45,976 nt of DNA, taken from contig JANYGC010000030.1 of assembly GCA_025359425.1 (NCBI GenBank), positions 1 to 45,976 on the forward strand, in the 5' to 3' direction. Below, piece after piece: positions 34,514-43,064 of this stretch (its first letter is position 1; each line of letters begins with the position of its first letter). Position numbers and translations under genes: made by a program. This DNA comes from Sphingomonadaceae bacterium (GTDB lineage Bacteria; Pseudomonadota; Alphaproteobacteria; Sphingomonadales; Sphingomonadaceae). A model generated the notes under the pieces. The model worked only from the letters and a program-made list of their open reading frames with translations, was not told where the DNA came from and did not search any database.

Positions 34514-35163
34514 GAACGCTTTAGCAGCCCCTGTTGCTTCATCCGCCACAGCAGCTGGTCATAGCGATCCTGCCCGAAGAACGGCTCGCCCGCGTAGACC
34601 ATCAGTGGCACCCCGTAATGCCCGCCGAGCCGCTGGTCGGCCTCGTTTTGCTTGATCGCTGCATCGAGCCGGTCTGCCTCGGCCTCGAGCACCCGGTCCA
34701 TCTCGGCCAGATTGCCCCCGGCGGTGCTCACTGCACCCGCCAGATGATCGGCTTCATGCCAGTTGTCGGTCTCGCCTGACCAGATCAGGTCGCTGACCTT
34801 GCGCAGCAGCGCAAGGCCGAACCCCCTCTCGCTCGCCAGCTGGCCAAGCCGGGTCAGCCGGTGGATATAGGGCTGCTCCTTGGGGTAGGTCCGGGTTGCG
34901 AAATCCATCACCACCGGATCGGGCCGCGGCCAGCGCAGTGGCAGCCCGGCATAGTCGGCGCTGCGCTGGCAATCGCGCATCAGGTAGCTGGTCCACAGCG
35001 GATCGGCGTTGGCAAAGAAATCGGGCTGGCGCACCGCGATCGGCAGCACCGGGCGGACGTTGACCTGTGCGTCCCAATCCCGCTCAAGTTCGATCAGCCG
35101 CGGCGTGACCAGATACGAATAGGGCGACCGGAATGACCAGAACAGATCGACCTGATGCGTCAC
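34510..35163 (-). CDS. 2-Hydroxychromene-2-carboxylate isomerase-family (DsbA-like) protein
   Basis: 217 residues from GTG 35163, which overlaps the alcohol-dehydrogenase stop as GTGA; the much longer frame upstream is a shadow in another gene. The start VTHQVDLFWSFRSPYSYLVTPRL has the GST-kappa/HCCA-isomerase site with serine in place of the DsbA CxxC. LGGHYGVPLMVYAGEPFFGQDRYDQLLWRM is the family C-terminus. HCCA isomerases act in naphthalene and fluorene breakdown, using glutathione; other members are general GST-like reductases. No aromatic-degradation genes are near, so the substrate is open. Confidence 0.88.
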   Translation of the reverse strand: MTHQVDLFWSFRSPYSYLVTPRLIELERDWDAQVNVRPVLPIAVRQPDFFANADPLWTSYLMRDCQRSADYAGLPLRWPRPDPVVMDFATRTYPKEQPYIHRLTRLGQLASERGFGLALLRKVSDLIWSGETDNWHEADHLAGAVSTAGGNLAEMDRVLEAEADRLDAAIKQNEADQRLGGHYGVPLMVYAGEPFFGQDRYDQLLWRMKQQGLLKRS

Positions 35164-36203
35164 AGCGTGCTCATGTCGATCACAAAGCGGTACTTGACGT
35201 CGGCCTTTTCCATCCGCTCCCAAGCATGGTTGATCTCGTCCATGCGGATCATCTCGATCTCCGAGACGATGCCCTTTTCGGCGCAGAAATCGAGCATCTC
35301 CTGCGTCTGGGCGATCCCGCCCACCCCCGATCCGGCGACCGCCTTCTGCCCGCCGAGCAGCAGCCCCGAATGGAAGCTTTCCATCATGTCGATCATGCCG
35401 ACGAGGCACAGCACGCCCTTGCGGTCGAGCAGCAGCAGGTACGGGGTGACGTCATGCTTTACCGGGATGGTATCGAGCAGGAAGTCGAAGCTGCGCGTCG
35501 CTGCTTTCATCGCCGCCTTGTCGGTCGAGACCAGCACGTGGTCCGCGCCGAGCTTCTTCGCATCATCACCCTTGGCCGGTGAGGTGGTGATCATCGTCAC
35601 CTCCGCGCCGAGCGCCTTGGCAAACTTCACCCCCATGTGGCCCAGCCCGCCGAGCCCGACCACGCCGACTTTGCTACCGGGGCCCACATTCCAGTTCTTG
35701 AGCGGCGACCAGGTGGTGATCCCGGCGCACAGCAGCGGCGCGGCGGCGGCCATGTCGAGGCTGTCGGGCACCCGCAGCACATAAGGCTCGGCGACCACGA
35801 TCCCGGCCGAATAGCCGCCGTAGGTCGGGGTACCGTCGATCCGGTCTTTGGCGTTGTAAGTCCCGGTCACGCCTTCGCGGCAATAGTTCTCCTCGCCGTC
35901 CTCGCACGAATCGCACTTGCGGCAGCTGTCGACCACGGTGCCGATTGCGGCGCGGTCGCCCGGCTTAAACTTGGTCACGCCGCTGCCGACCGCGCGGACA
36001 ATGCCGACGATTTCGTGCCCCGGGACGAACGGGTAGTTCGAACGGCCCCAGTCATTGCGCGCGACGTGGAGGTCCGAATGGCACACCCCGCAATAGGTGA
36101 TGTCGATCGCCACATCCTCATCGCGCAACGCGCGGCGCTCAATGGTGAACGGGTTGAGGCCCGATTCGGGGGCGGTGGCACCCCATGCGGCAGTCGCGGT
36201 CAT
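35160..36203 (-). CDS. Zinc-dependent NAD(P) alcohol dehydrogenase (YahK/CAD type)
   Basis: 347 residues from ATG 36203, with a good ribosome-binding site (CAGGAGAGTGACA). Catalytic zinc ligands appear in CGVCHSDLH and GHEIVG; structural zinc in CRKCDSCEDGEENYC. The nucleotide motif GVVGLGGLGHMGVKFAKALGAEV and the invariant TYGGYS complete a YahK/cinnamyl-alcohol-dehydrogenase-like enzyme, which reduces aldehydes with NADPH. The isomerase gene begins inside its stop codon (GTGA overlap), so the two are translationally coupled. A perfect 16-bp palindrome in the divergent region may control it. Confidence 0.93.
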   Translation of the reverse strand: MTATAAWGATAPESGLNPFTIERRALRDEDVAIDITYCGVCHSDLHVARNDWGRSNYPFVPGHEIVGIVRAVGSGVTKFKPGDRAAIGTVVDSCRKCDSCEDGEENYCREGVTGTYNAKDRIDGTPTYGGYSAGIVVAEPYVLRVPDSLDMAAAAPLLCAGITTWSPLKNWNVGPGSKVGVVGLGGLGHMGVKFAKALGAEVTMITTSPAKGDDAKKLGADHVLVSTDKAAMKAATRSFDFLLDTIPVKHDVTPYLLLLDRKGVLCLVGMIDMMESFHSGLLLGGQKAVAGSGVGGIAQTQEMLDFCAEKGIVSEIEMIRMDEINHAWERMEKADVKYRFVIDMSTL

Positions 36204-36268
36204 TGTCACTCTCCTGATTGTCGCTCCCATGCTGTAATCTCGCTTGCCCAAGGTCAATGCCCGCGTCA

Positions 36269-36284
36269 TTAATCGCGCGATTAA
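36269..36284. promoter_or_regulatory. Perfect 16-bp palindrome between divergent ADH and SDR genes
   Basis: TTAATCGCGCGATTAA is a perfect palindrome (half-site TTAATCGC). It ends 16 bases before the SDR start codon and lies 66 bases upstream of the ADH start. Its symmetry and length fit an operator for a TetR-type or similar dimeric repressor, one that could control both divergent transcripts. No such regulator gene is in the window. Confidence 0.7.
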
Positions 36285-36300
36285 AAACCGGGAGAGAGTA

Positions 36301-37083
36301 ATGCGGATCGATTCGGACACGGCGGCCGTGGTCACCGGCGGCGCCTCGGGCTTGGGCCGGGCCAGCGCCGAAGCCTTGGCTGCGGCGGGCGCGAAGGTCG
36401 CCATTTTCGATGTCAACGAAGCCGCCGGGCAGGAAGTGGCCGACGCCATCGGCGGCGTGTTCTGCAAGGTCGATATCACCAGCGAGGACTCGGTGGTCGC
36501 GGGCTTTGCCAAGGCGCGCGCCGCGCATGGTCAGGAACGCATCACGGTGCACTGCGCGATGACCAGCCGCCGCGGCAAGACGCTGGCCTGGGACAAGGAA
36601 GCGGGCAAGCTCAAGCGCCTGTCGACCGAGGATTATATCTACGGGGTGGAGGGCATCCTGGTCGCCAGCTACCGCATCGCCTCGCTTTCGGCCGAAGGCA
36701 TGGCCGCCCTCGAACCCAACGAAGACGGCGAGCGCGGCTGCATCACCCTGACCGCGTCGGTTGCAGCGCAGGACGGGCAGATCGGGCAGATCATCTACGG
36801 CTCGGCCAAAGCCGGAGTAAACGGCCTGGTGCTGCCGATGGCGCGCGACCTGTCCGACCTCGGGATCCGGGTCAATTCGATCATGCCGGGCATTTTTGCG
36901 ACCCCGCTGATGCTTGGCGCGAAGCAGAATGTGCTCGACAGCCTCGCCGCATCGGTGCCGTTCCCCAAGCGTCTGGGCAAGCCCGAGGAATTCGGCAGCC
37001 TGGTGCTCGAGCTGGCGCGCAACGGTTATTTCAACGCCCAATGCATCCGCCTCGATGGCGCGATCCGCATGGCCCCGCGCTAA
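36301..37083 (+). CDS. SDR family oxidoreductase (3-hydroxyacyl-CoA-dehydrogenase-like)
   Basis: 260 residues from ATG 36301 with GGGAGAGA just before it. The Rossmann motif is TGGASGLGRA (residues 12-21). The catalytic triad is intact as S in TASVAAQ, Y and K in IYGSAKAG. The usual NNAG motif is replaced by VHCAMTS. The RVNSIMPGIFATPLM and FNAQCIRLDGAIRM segments match the HSD17B10/type II 3-hydroxyacyl-CoA dehydrogenase side. It probably acts on acyl-CoA or hydroxy lipids using NAD. Another SDR follows 12 bases downstream, so they form an operon. Confidence 0.9.
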   Translation: MRIDSDTAAVVTGGASGLGRASAEALAAAGAKVAIFDVNEAAGQEVADAIGGVFCKVDITSEDSVVAGFAKARAAHGQERITVHCAMTSRRGKTLAWDKEAGKLKRLSTEDYIYGVEGILVASYRIASLSAEGMAALEPNEDGERGCITLTASVAAQDGQIGQIIYGSAKAGVNGLVLPMARDLSDLGIRVNSIMPGIFATPLMLGAKQNVLDSLAASVPFPKRLGKPEEFGSLVLELARNGYFNAQCIRLDGAIRMAPR

Positions 37084-37095
37084 GGAGTTCCAGAC

Positions 37096-37890
37096 ATGAC
37101 CTCACCGTTCAAGGATGGCCTGCTCGAGGGCAAAGTCGCCTTCGTCGCTGGCGGCACCAGCGGCATCAATCTGGGTATCGCCAAGCGCTACGCCGAACTC
37201 GGCGCAAAGGTCGCGGTGGTCGGGCGCAATCCCGAAAAAGCCGCGAATGCCGCCGCCGAGATCGGCCACGATGCGATCGGCCTCAGCGCCGATGTGCGCG
37301 ATTTCGGCGCGATTCGCGGCGCGCTGGAGCAGACGCGCAATCGGTTCGGGCCGCTCGACATTGTCGTTTCTGGTGCAGCAGGCAACTTCCTCGCCCCGGT
37401 GCTGGGGATGTCGGCCAACGCGTTCAAGACCGTGGTCGATATCGACCTGCTCGGCACCTTCAACGTGTTCCGCGCCTGCCATGATCTGCTCGCCGTGCCG
37501 GGTGCCTCGTTGATCGCGATCACCGCCGGGCAAGCGGTCAACCCGATGCAATTGCAAGCCCACGCCTGCGCCGCCAAGGCCGGGATCAACCAGCTCGTGC
37601 GCGTGCTCGCGCTCGAATGGGGCGGCGACGTGCGGGTCAACGGGATTTCGCCCGGCCCGATCGAAGGCACCGAAGGCATGGCGCGGCTGGCGCCCGATCC
37701 GGCGACCAAGGCGCTGCATTTCGAACGCATCGCGCTCAAGCGCTGGGGCTTCATCGACGAGATCGCGGAAGGCGCGGTGTTCCTCTGCTCGGACGCGGCG
37801 AAGTACATCACCGGGACGATTCTCGATATCGATGGCGGCAGCCAGCTGGGCGATGCGACGCAAAGGAACGTCGAGCGCGGGTTGGCGTAG
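37096..37890 (+). CDS. 2,4-Dienoyl-CoA reductase-like SDR
   Basis: 264 residues from ATG 37096, preceded by AAGGAG. Rossmann motif GGTSGINLGIA is followed by SGAAGNFLAPV, the NAG-like motif of the 2,4-dienoyl-CoA reductase branch. The catalytic Tyr of the YxxxK motif is replaced by His (QAHACAAKAGINQ), as in peroxisomal DECR2-like enzymes, which keep the lysine. ITGTILDIDGGSQLG closes the fold. Likely role: NADPH reduction of an enoyl/dienoyl-CoA double bond in fatty-acid breakdown. It is in an operon with the SDR upstream. Confidence 0.88.
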   Translation: MTSPFKDGLLEGKVAFVAGGTSGINLGIAKRYAELGAKVAVVGRNPEKAANAAAEIGHDAIGLSADVRDFGAIRGALEQTRNRFGPLDIVVSGAAGNFLAPVLGMSANAFKTVVDIDLLGTFNVFRACHDLLAVPGASLIAITAGQAVNPMQLQAHACAAKAGINQLVRVLALEWGGDVRVNGISPGPIEGTEGMARLAPDPATKALHFERIALKRWGFIDEIAEGAVFLCSDAAKYITGTILDIDGGSQLGDATQRNVERGLA

Positions 37891-37906
37891 CACGTCGGGA
37901 TGACGG

Positions 37907-38551
37907 TTAGATCAAGCTGTCGCCCGGCTTGGCCATCTTCCCGCGCGTGATGTAAACCTTGGTTCCCACCGGCGTAATCGCGAAGATCTTCTGCGCAAAA
38001 TCGTTCGGCACCCCGACGCAGCCGTGGCTGGCATAGCCCTTTTCGACCTGTGTGCCGTGGATCGCCACCCCATCGGGGGTGAGGTTCATGGTGAAGGGCA
38101 TCGGCGCGTTGTCGTAAGTCGACGAATAGTGGTCGGCGTCCTTCCACTTGACCGGGAACACGCCGAGCGGGGTCGGCGTATCGCCGAAGCCGAGCAGCAC
38201 CGCAGTCGCGCCGATTTCATAGCCGCCGCGGAACACCGAAAGCACCCGCGCGTCGAGATCGACGGTGATCACCAAGGGGCCCGCAGGTACGCCTTTGTCA
38301 TCCCAGTGCCATTCGCCGTATTTGATCGGGCCGGTGATCGGCAGGATCCGCTTGATGACAAAGGCCTCGTCCTTGGGCGCGGCAGGGGTGCCAGCTGGCT
38401 TAGGCGCGGAGCCTTGCGCGAACTGCGCCGGAGCTGACCCAGATCCGGCAACTTGCGCGGCTTCCCCGAACGGGCGCAGCGACGCGAGGCCGAGCAAGAC
38501 CACGCCCAGCACCAGTGCGCCGATGACCGCGTAGAGGGGTTTGAACTTCAT
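37907..38551 (-). CDS. L,D-transpeptidase (YkuD domain)
   Basis: 214 residues from ATG 38551 (MKFKPLYAVIGALVLG), which starts a signal anchor or signal peptide. A Pro/Ala linker precedes the YkuD domain. The catalytic motif is IHGT followed by SHGCVGVPNDF, with C178 the nucleophile. The enzyme forms 3-3 cross-links or attaches proteins to peptidoglycan. The canonical asparagine of the HGCxN/R site is replaced by V-G-V, which is not rare. It converges on the SDR gene with only 16 bases between stops. The next minus-strand gene upstream, PEPC-like, ends 100 bases before its start. Confidence 0.93.
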   Translation of the reverse strand: MKFKPLYAVIGALVLGVVLLGLASLRPFGEAAQVAGSGSAPAQFAQGSAPKPAGTPAAPKDEAFVIKRILPITGPIKYGEWHWDDKGVPAGPLVITVDLDARVLSVFRGGYEIGATAVLLGFGDTPTPLGVFPVKWKDADHYSSTYDNAPMPFTMNLTPDGVAIHGTQVEKGYASHGCVGVPNDFAQKIFAITPVGTKVYITRGKMAKPGDSLI

Positions 38552-38651
38552 CTTTGCCGCATCACCCAAATACGCTGAAATTGCCAGCCCGCACGCAGCG
38601 CCCGTTTCGCCGCGGGACTTGCTGGCGGGCAAAGGTTAACGGGCCGCTGGA

Positions 38652-41426
38652 TTAACCATGCGCGCCAAAGGTGTTGGCGATCGCGGTGGTGATGCGCAGC
38701 GCCAGAGCCTGCGCCTCGCCGATCGGATCGATGAAATCACGGTGAATCGCCTCGTAGCCGACCGCCGCTTCGTCGGGGTAATCGCTCGGCTCGTCGATCT
38801 GGAAGTCGGTGATCTGCGGGAAGCTGACCGGGAAAGCACGGCGCATTTGCGCGAGCGCTTCGTCGATCCGCAGCGTGAACACCATCTCGAGCACGTCCTC
38901 GCGGCTGATGTCGTTGGCGCGGCTGAACGCGGGGACCGACACGGCTTTGAGGAACATGTGCTGAAACAGCGCAAGCCGCAGCGCCTGCAGCACGCCGAGC
39001 ATACGCCTGGTATGCTCGCGTCCTTCGAGCGGAGCCTCGTCGGGGATCAGGTCGAGCAGCCGGTGCAGCTTGAGCGCATCGACCCGCAGCCGCGAGGCGA
39101 GGCGGCGAAACACGCCAGTGCGGTCGTCGGTGGTGAGGTATTCAGCCAGCGCGAGGCAGCTGTCCGACACCCCGGCTTCATCACTGCGATAGGGCCGACT
39201 GGCCCAGTAAGCCGAATTGAACAGCTCGCCGAACGCGGCAACGGTCTTGATGCTGGCCAGTGCATTGGCCGCGCGGACCAGCCGCACCAGTTGCCGCCCG
39301 CGTTCGCTGGTCGTCAGCAGCTCAGCCAGCGCCTCGTAATTGCCTTCGGCCGCGCTGCCGAACCCGGCGATCACGTTGACCGGATAACCGAGCTGCTGGA
39401 GCACCGCATTGTGCGGGATCGCGCGGATCTGCCGCAGGCTCATCTCGCGGTCGGCGGCTAGATCGGACTGGCGGCGGCTTTTGCGGCTGCCGGTATCGCC
39501 CAGCAGCCCGAGCCCGAAGGCGGTGACCGCGCGCGGGTAGGTGCGGCTGTGGAGGTAATCCTGCTGGATGCGGCGGATTGCGCGGTAGAAATCGAGGCTG
39601 AGGTCGGTGCGGCGATAGAACGGGTCGGGCGGCGCATCGGGATCGGTGCTCGCCGGGCTGGCCTCGGCGAAACGGGTCAGTGTGGCAAGCGCCAGTTCGG
39701 GGGTGCCGAAGAACAGGTAGCCATCGCCGCCCTGGAAGCTGACTTCGGGTTCGAGCCGCACGCCCGCGCGGACGAACCGCCGCCGCGCCCAGGGTGAGAG
39801 CGGCCAGGCCACGCGGTCGGCAAAGCTCGATGGATGCGCGCCGCGGCCCATGCTCTCGCCGTGGGTGTTGAACACCAGCGCGGCCACATCGGTCAGGCCG
39901 TTGGCGACCATCGCCTCGCTTAGCCGGCCCTGTAGCCGCTCGATCGCCAGTGCGGCGGGGATTTGCCCGACGAAGCGCCCCGCATCGGAGAACCCGGTCT
40001 GGATCGCCACCCGGCCGCGCTTGCGTGCGTAATCGCGGTAGGCTTCTTCGGCGAGCAAGGCATCGAGGAACCGCCCGCCGTGTTCCAGCGCGCTTTCGGT
40101 CTCGAACAAGGGCGAGACATCGACCTTGTCCGCGATCCCGAACAGCCGCGCGAAATACAGCGCGGCGAGCACGGTCGAGGGCTGCTCGCATTCGGCCACC
40201 AGCATGCGGATCGGGCTGTCGGCATCGACGTGATGAAGGATTTGCGCCATCGCGAGGAACTGGCGCACGGCGGTGCTGTTCTCGATCGCGAGTGCGGCAA
40301 AGTTGGCGCGCAGCGGCTTTACCGCAGCTAGCAACTCGCGCATCCGCACCAAGGCAGCCTGACTGCCAAGATCGAGCTTGCCGGTGGGATCGATCCGGCG
40401 GCGGATCGCGTTTTGGAGTTGGCTCGAGTTCACCCGGAAATGGATCCAGCCCATCCCGAGCCCGTCGGCGCGCATCGCCGCAGCGGCGACGAGCAGCTCT
40501 TCGGCGGCATGGTCATCGGTCTGGGCGGCTTCCGCTTCCAGCTCGCCGATCACAGCGGACAGGCTGGTCAGCTTGTGCGGATGATCCTTGGTCAACGCGT
40601 TCGCGGCCTCGGACAGCGCCGCCGGATCAGTAAGGTCGAGCGCGGCCAGCCGCTGCGATTGCAACGCAGCGAAATCGCTCGCGGCGCGCAGCCGGGCCGA
40701 TATCTCCGGCGCGACGTGCTCCAGCATCGCGGCATAGCTCGCCAGCCGTTCGGTCTTTTCCGCCAGCCGGTAGCGCAGCGAGGTTGCCCACGAGATATCG
40801 GTGCGCCCGTCCATATCGTAGCCGACCCAGCTGGCGAAGCGCAGCGGCAGCGGATCGAGGCCGCGCCACTCGCTGGGCCACTTGCGCCGCGCATCGCTCA
40901 GCAGCTGGCGGTTGATGGTATCGCGAGCAATCTGCGCGCGGGCCATCGCGGCCATCGCGTCGGCGTGTTCGCTGTCGAGCGTGATCGCATCGCGGGCATG
41001 CGGTGCGACACAGGCTGTACCCGCATCGATTGTGCCGCAGGTCGCTGCACCTGCCACCGCCTCGCTCTGGCGGCGGGTGAGCAGGAAGGTCGGGTGCGCG
41101 GTAAACACCACGTGAAGCAGGGGTTGGCGGACCTTGGCGGCGAACGCGGCAAAGTCGGGCGCGTCGGCCAGTGCGGCAATGCGCGCTCGGTTCTCAGCCA
41201 CATCAAGCGGTGCAACCAGTTGTTCGAGCCGCGCAGCGCGCGCCAGCAGGCCTTCGCATTCCAGCTCGGCCACGAGGTTCGACACTTCGCTCAGCGGCAG
41301 GTCGCCGCTTTCGATCCGCCGGGACAGTTCGAGGCTCAACTGAAACACCGGGTTGAACAGCGGCGTTTCCGCGGTGCGCGGGTGGAGTTCCTGGAGGCGG
41401 GCCTGGAGCGCGGCGAGTTCGGTCAT
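38652..41426 (-). CDS. Phosphoenolpyruvate carboxylase family protein, divergent (active-site motifs altered)
   Basis: 924 residues from ATG 41426 (MTELAALQARL), chosen because the upstream frame looks unconserved. The PEPC catalytic-histidine region VFTAHPTF (H111) is kept. Other family motifs are altered: MGGDRDGNP becomes VGYDMDGRTD; GYSDSAKDAG becomes GFSDAGRFVG; FHGRGGSIGRGGAP becomes FNTHGESMGRGAHP; LRAIPWIFAWTQ becomes LRQIRAIPHNAVLQQLGYP. The C-terminal RNTG is absent (ends TAIANTFGAHG). Canonical PEPC adds bicarbonate to PEP to refill oxaloacetate. This copy lies 49 bases after the Entner-Doudoroff operon. It may be a catalytically altered or regulatory paralogue; I infer that from the changed motifs only. 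Confidence 0.82.
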   Translation of the reverse strand: MTELAALQARLQELHPRTAETPLFNPVFQLSLELSRRIESGDLPLSEVSNLVAELECEGLLARAARLEQLVAPLDVAENRARIAALADAPDFAAFAAKVRQPLLHVVFTAHPTFLLTRRQSEAVAGAATCGTIDAGTACVAPHARDAITLDSEHADAMAAMARAQIARDTINRQLLSDARRKWPSEWRGLDPLPLRFASWVGYDMDGRTDISWATSLRYRLAEKTERLASYAAMLEHVAPEISARLRAASDFAALQSQRLAALDLTDPAALSEAANALTKDHPHKLTSLSAVIGELEAEAAQTDDHAAEELLVAAAAMRADGLGMGWIHFRVNSSQLQNAIRRRIDPTGKLDLGSQAALVRMRELLAAVKPLRANFAALAIENSTAVRQFLAMAQILHHVDADSPIRMLVAECEQPSTVLAALYFARLFGIADKVDVSPLFETESALEHGGRFLDALLAEEAYRDYARKRGRVAIQTGFSDAGRFVGQIPAALAIERLQGRLSEAMVANGLTDVAALVFNTHGESMGRGAHPSSFADRVAWPLSPWARRRFVRAGVRLEPEVSFQGGDGYLFFGTPELALATLTRFAEASPASTDPDAPPDPFYRRTDLSLDFYRAIRRIQQDYLHSRTYPRAVTAFGLGLLGDTGSRKSRRQSDLAADREMSLRQIRAIPHNAVLQQLGYPVNVIAGFGSAAEGNYEALAELLTTSERGRQLVRLVRAANALASIKTVAAFGELFNSAYWASRPYRSDEAGVSDSCLALAEYLTTDDRTGVFRRLASRLRVDALKLHRLLDLIPDEAPLEGREHTRRMLGVLQALRLALFQHMFLKAVSVPAFSRANDISREDVLEMVFTLRIDEALAQMRRAFPVSFPQITDFQIDEPSDYPDEAAVGYEAIHRDFIDPIGEAQALALRITTAIANTFGAHG

Positions 41427-41475
41427 GGCAACATGGCTCCAAGCCATATCCAACCATGTGGTTTGCGGTTCATCG

Positions 41476-42090
41476 TTAGAGAGCCAAAGCCCGCGCTGCC
41501 CGCGCCGCCGCTTCGATTGCGGCCACGTCCGGCGGGCCTTTCCCGACCAACCACGATCCGCCGCAGCACAGCACCGCATCGAGCGCCAGCCAGGCGGGCG
41601 CGGTGGCTTGCGTGATCCCCCCGGTCGGGCAGAATCGCGCCATGCCGAACGGCGCCGCGATGGCCTTGAGCGCGGGAATGCCGCCGTTGGCCTCGGCGGG
41701 GAAGAATTTGAACCGGTCGAGCCCAAGGTCGAGCCCGCGCATGATGTCGGTCGAGGAGGCAATCCCCGGCAGAAACGCCACCTTGCCCGCAATCGCCGCC
41801 TTGGCGAGGCTGTCCGTTAGCCCCGGCGAGACGATGAATTCGCTGCCGGCTGCGAGCGCATCGTCGAGCGCATGTTCGTTGAGCACCGTGCCCGCGCCGA
41901 CAATCGCACCGGGAACCTGCTTCATCTCGCGGATCACTGCCAATGCGCTGGCGGTGCGCAATGTGACCTCGAGCACTGGCAGTCCGCCTGCGACCAGCGC
42001 CCGGGCAATCGTCACTGCGTGCGCGACATCCTCGATCACCAGCACCGGGATGACCGGGGCCATCCGCATGATTTCCTCGATGCGCGTCAT
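41476..42090 (-). CDS. eda: KDPG aldolase (2-dehydro-3-deoxy-phosphogluconate aldolase)
   Basis: 204 residues, standard size. It splits 2-keto-3-deoxy-6-phosphogluconate into pyruvate and glyceraldehyde-3-phosphate, the last Entner-Doudoroff step. The catalytic Glu is E41 (LEVTLRT); the Schiff-base lysine is K128 (DRFKFFPAEANGG); GAGTVLN and CPTGGI are phosphate-binding motifs. Start ATG 42090 overlaps the glk stop by 4 bases (ATGA), so translation is coupled. The PEPC-like gene starts 50 bases downstream on the same strand. Confidence 0.97.
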   Translation of the reverse strand: MTRIEEIMRMAPVIPVLVIEDVAHAVTIARALVAGGLPVLEVTLRTASALAVIREMKQVPGAIVGAGTVLNEHALDDALAAGSEFIVSPGLTDSLAKAAIAGKVAFLPGIASSTDIMRGLDLGLDRFKFFPAEANGGIPALKAIAAPFGMARFCPTGGITQATAPAWLALDAVLCCGGSWLVGKGPPDVAAIEAAARAARALAL

Positions 42091-43064
42091 TGCAGATGTT
42101 CCTTGGCGAAAGCGGCAGCGGCACCGAACAGGCCGGGCTGGGGATGGGTGATCAGCTTGACCGGCAGCGCGGCCATCAGGCCTTCAAAGCGTCCCTTGGC
42201 GGTGAAGCGATTGGCGAAACCGGATTTTATCAGCGTATCCTTGATCCGCAGTCCAAGCCCGCCCGCGATGACCACGCCGGATGCGCCTTGCGCCAGCGCG
42301 ATATCGCCGGCGAACGAGCCGAGCGCGAGACAGAACCGGTCAACCGCGGCGGCGGCAAGGCTGTCTGCTCCGCTGGTGCCGAGGCCCCACAGCGTCCGGT
42401 CGTCGACCTGCTGGATCGCGCGGCCTTCCATGCCGGCCAGCGCCTCGTAGATATCGACCAGGCCCGGGCCTGAGACCACGCGTTCGGCCGAGACGCGGCG
42501 ATACCGCTGGCGCAGCCGTGCCAGGATCGCGTCTTCGATGCTGTCGATCGGGGCATAGTCGACATGCCCGCCCTCTGTCGCCTGCACGCGGTAACCGCCG
42601 GTGCCGTCGCGCCAGACGTGCGCCACGCCCATGCCCGTCCCGGGGCCAAGCACCGACAAGGTGCCGATAGCGGGCAGCGGCTGGTCCGGTCCGGCCAGAT
42701 GGACGAAGAATTCTGCGCCAGCCCGCGCCACCGCATGGCCGACCGCGCCGAAATCGTTGACCACGGTGTAGCGCGCCGCGCCGAGCTTCTCGGGGATCAG
42801 CGCCGGGCGAATCACCCACGGATTGTTGGTGAAGCGGATCATCTCGCCGCCGACTGGCCCGGCGATCGCAATCGCGACTGCTGCTGGCAGTTTACCGCCT
42901 TGCAGCTGCGCAAAATGCTCCCACGCGGTCTGGAAGCTGGCGTGGTCGTGGGTGTGCAGCGTGATCGGCTCGCCCAGCGTGATCGCGCCGTCAGCAGCAA
43001 TCTCGGCCAGCGCAAAGCGCGCGTGGGTGCCGCCGATATCGACGGTGACGAGCTGGATGTTCAC
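42087..43064 (-). CDS. glk: Glucokinase
   Basis: 325 residues from GTG 43064, overlapping the edd stop by 4 bases. The ATP-binding motif [11 protein letters not shown] is near the N-terminus, [12 protein letters not shown] and [12 protein letters not shown] fit the Glk family (ROK-independent bacterial glucokinase), and [10 protein letters not shown] contributes to glucose contact. Glk phosphorylates intracellular glucose to feed zwf and edd. Its place inside the operon, between edd and eda, is typical of sphingomonads. Confidence 0.95.
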   Translation of the reverse strand: MNIQLVTVDIGGTHARFALAEIAADGAITLGEPITLHTHDHASFQTAWEHFAQLQGGKLPAAVAIAIAGPVGGEMIRFTNNPWVIRPALIPEKLGAARYTVVNDFGAVGHAVARAGAEFFVHLAGPDQPLPAIGTLSVLGPGTGMGVAHVWRDGTGGYRVQATEGGHVDYAPIDSIEDAILARLRQRYRRVSAERVVSGPGLVDIYEALAGMEGRAIQQVDDRTLWGLGTSGADSLAAAAVDRFCLALGSFAGDIALAQGASGVVIAGGLGLRIKDTLIKSGFANRFTAKGRFEGLMAALPVKLITHPQPGLFGAAAAFAKEHLQ

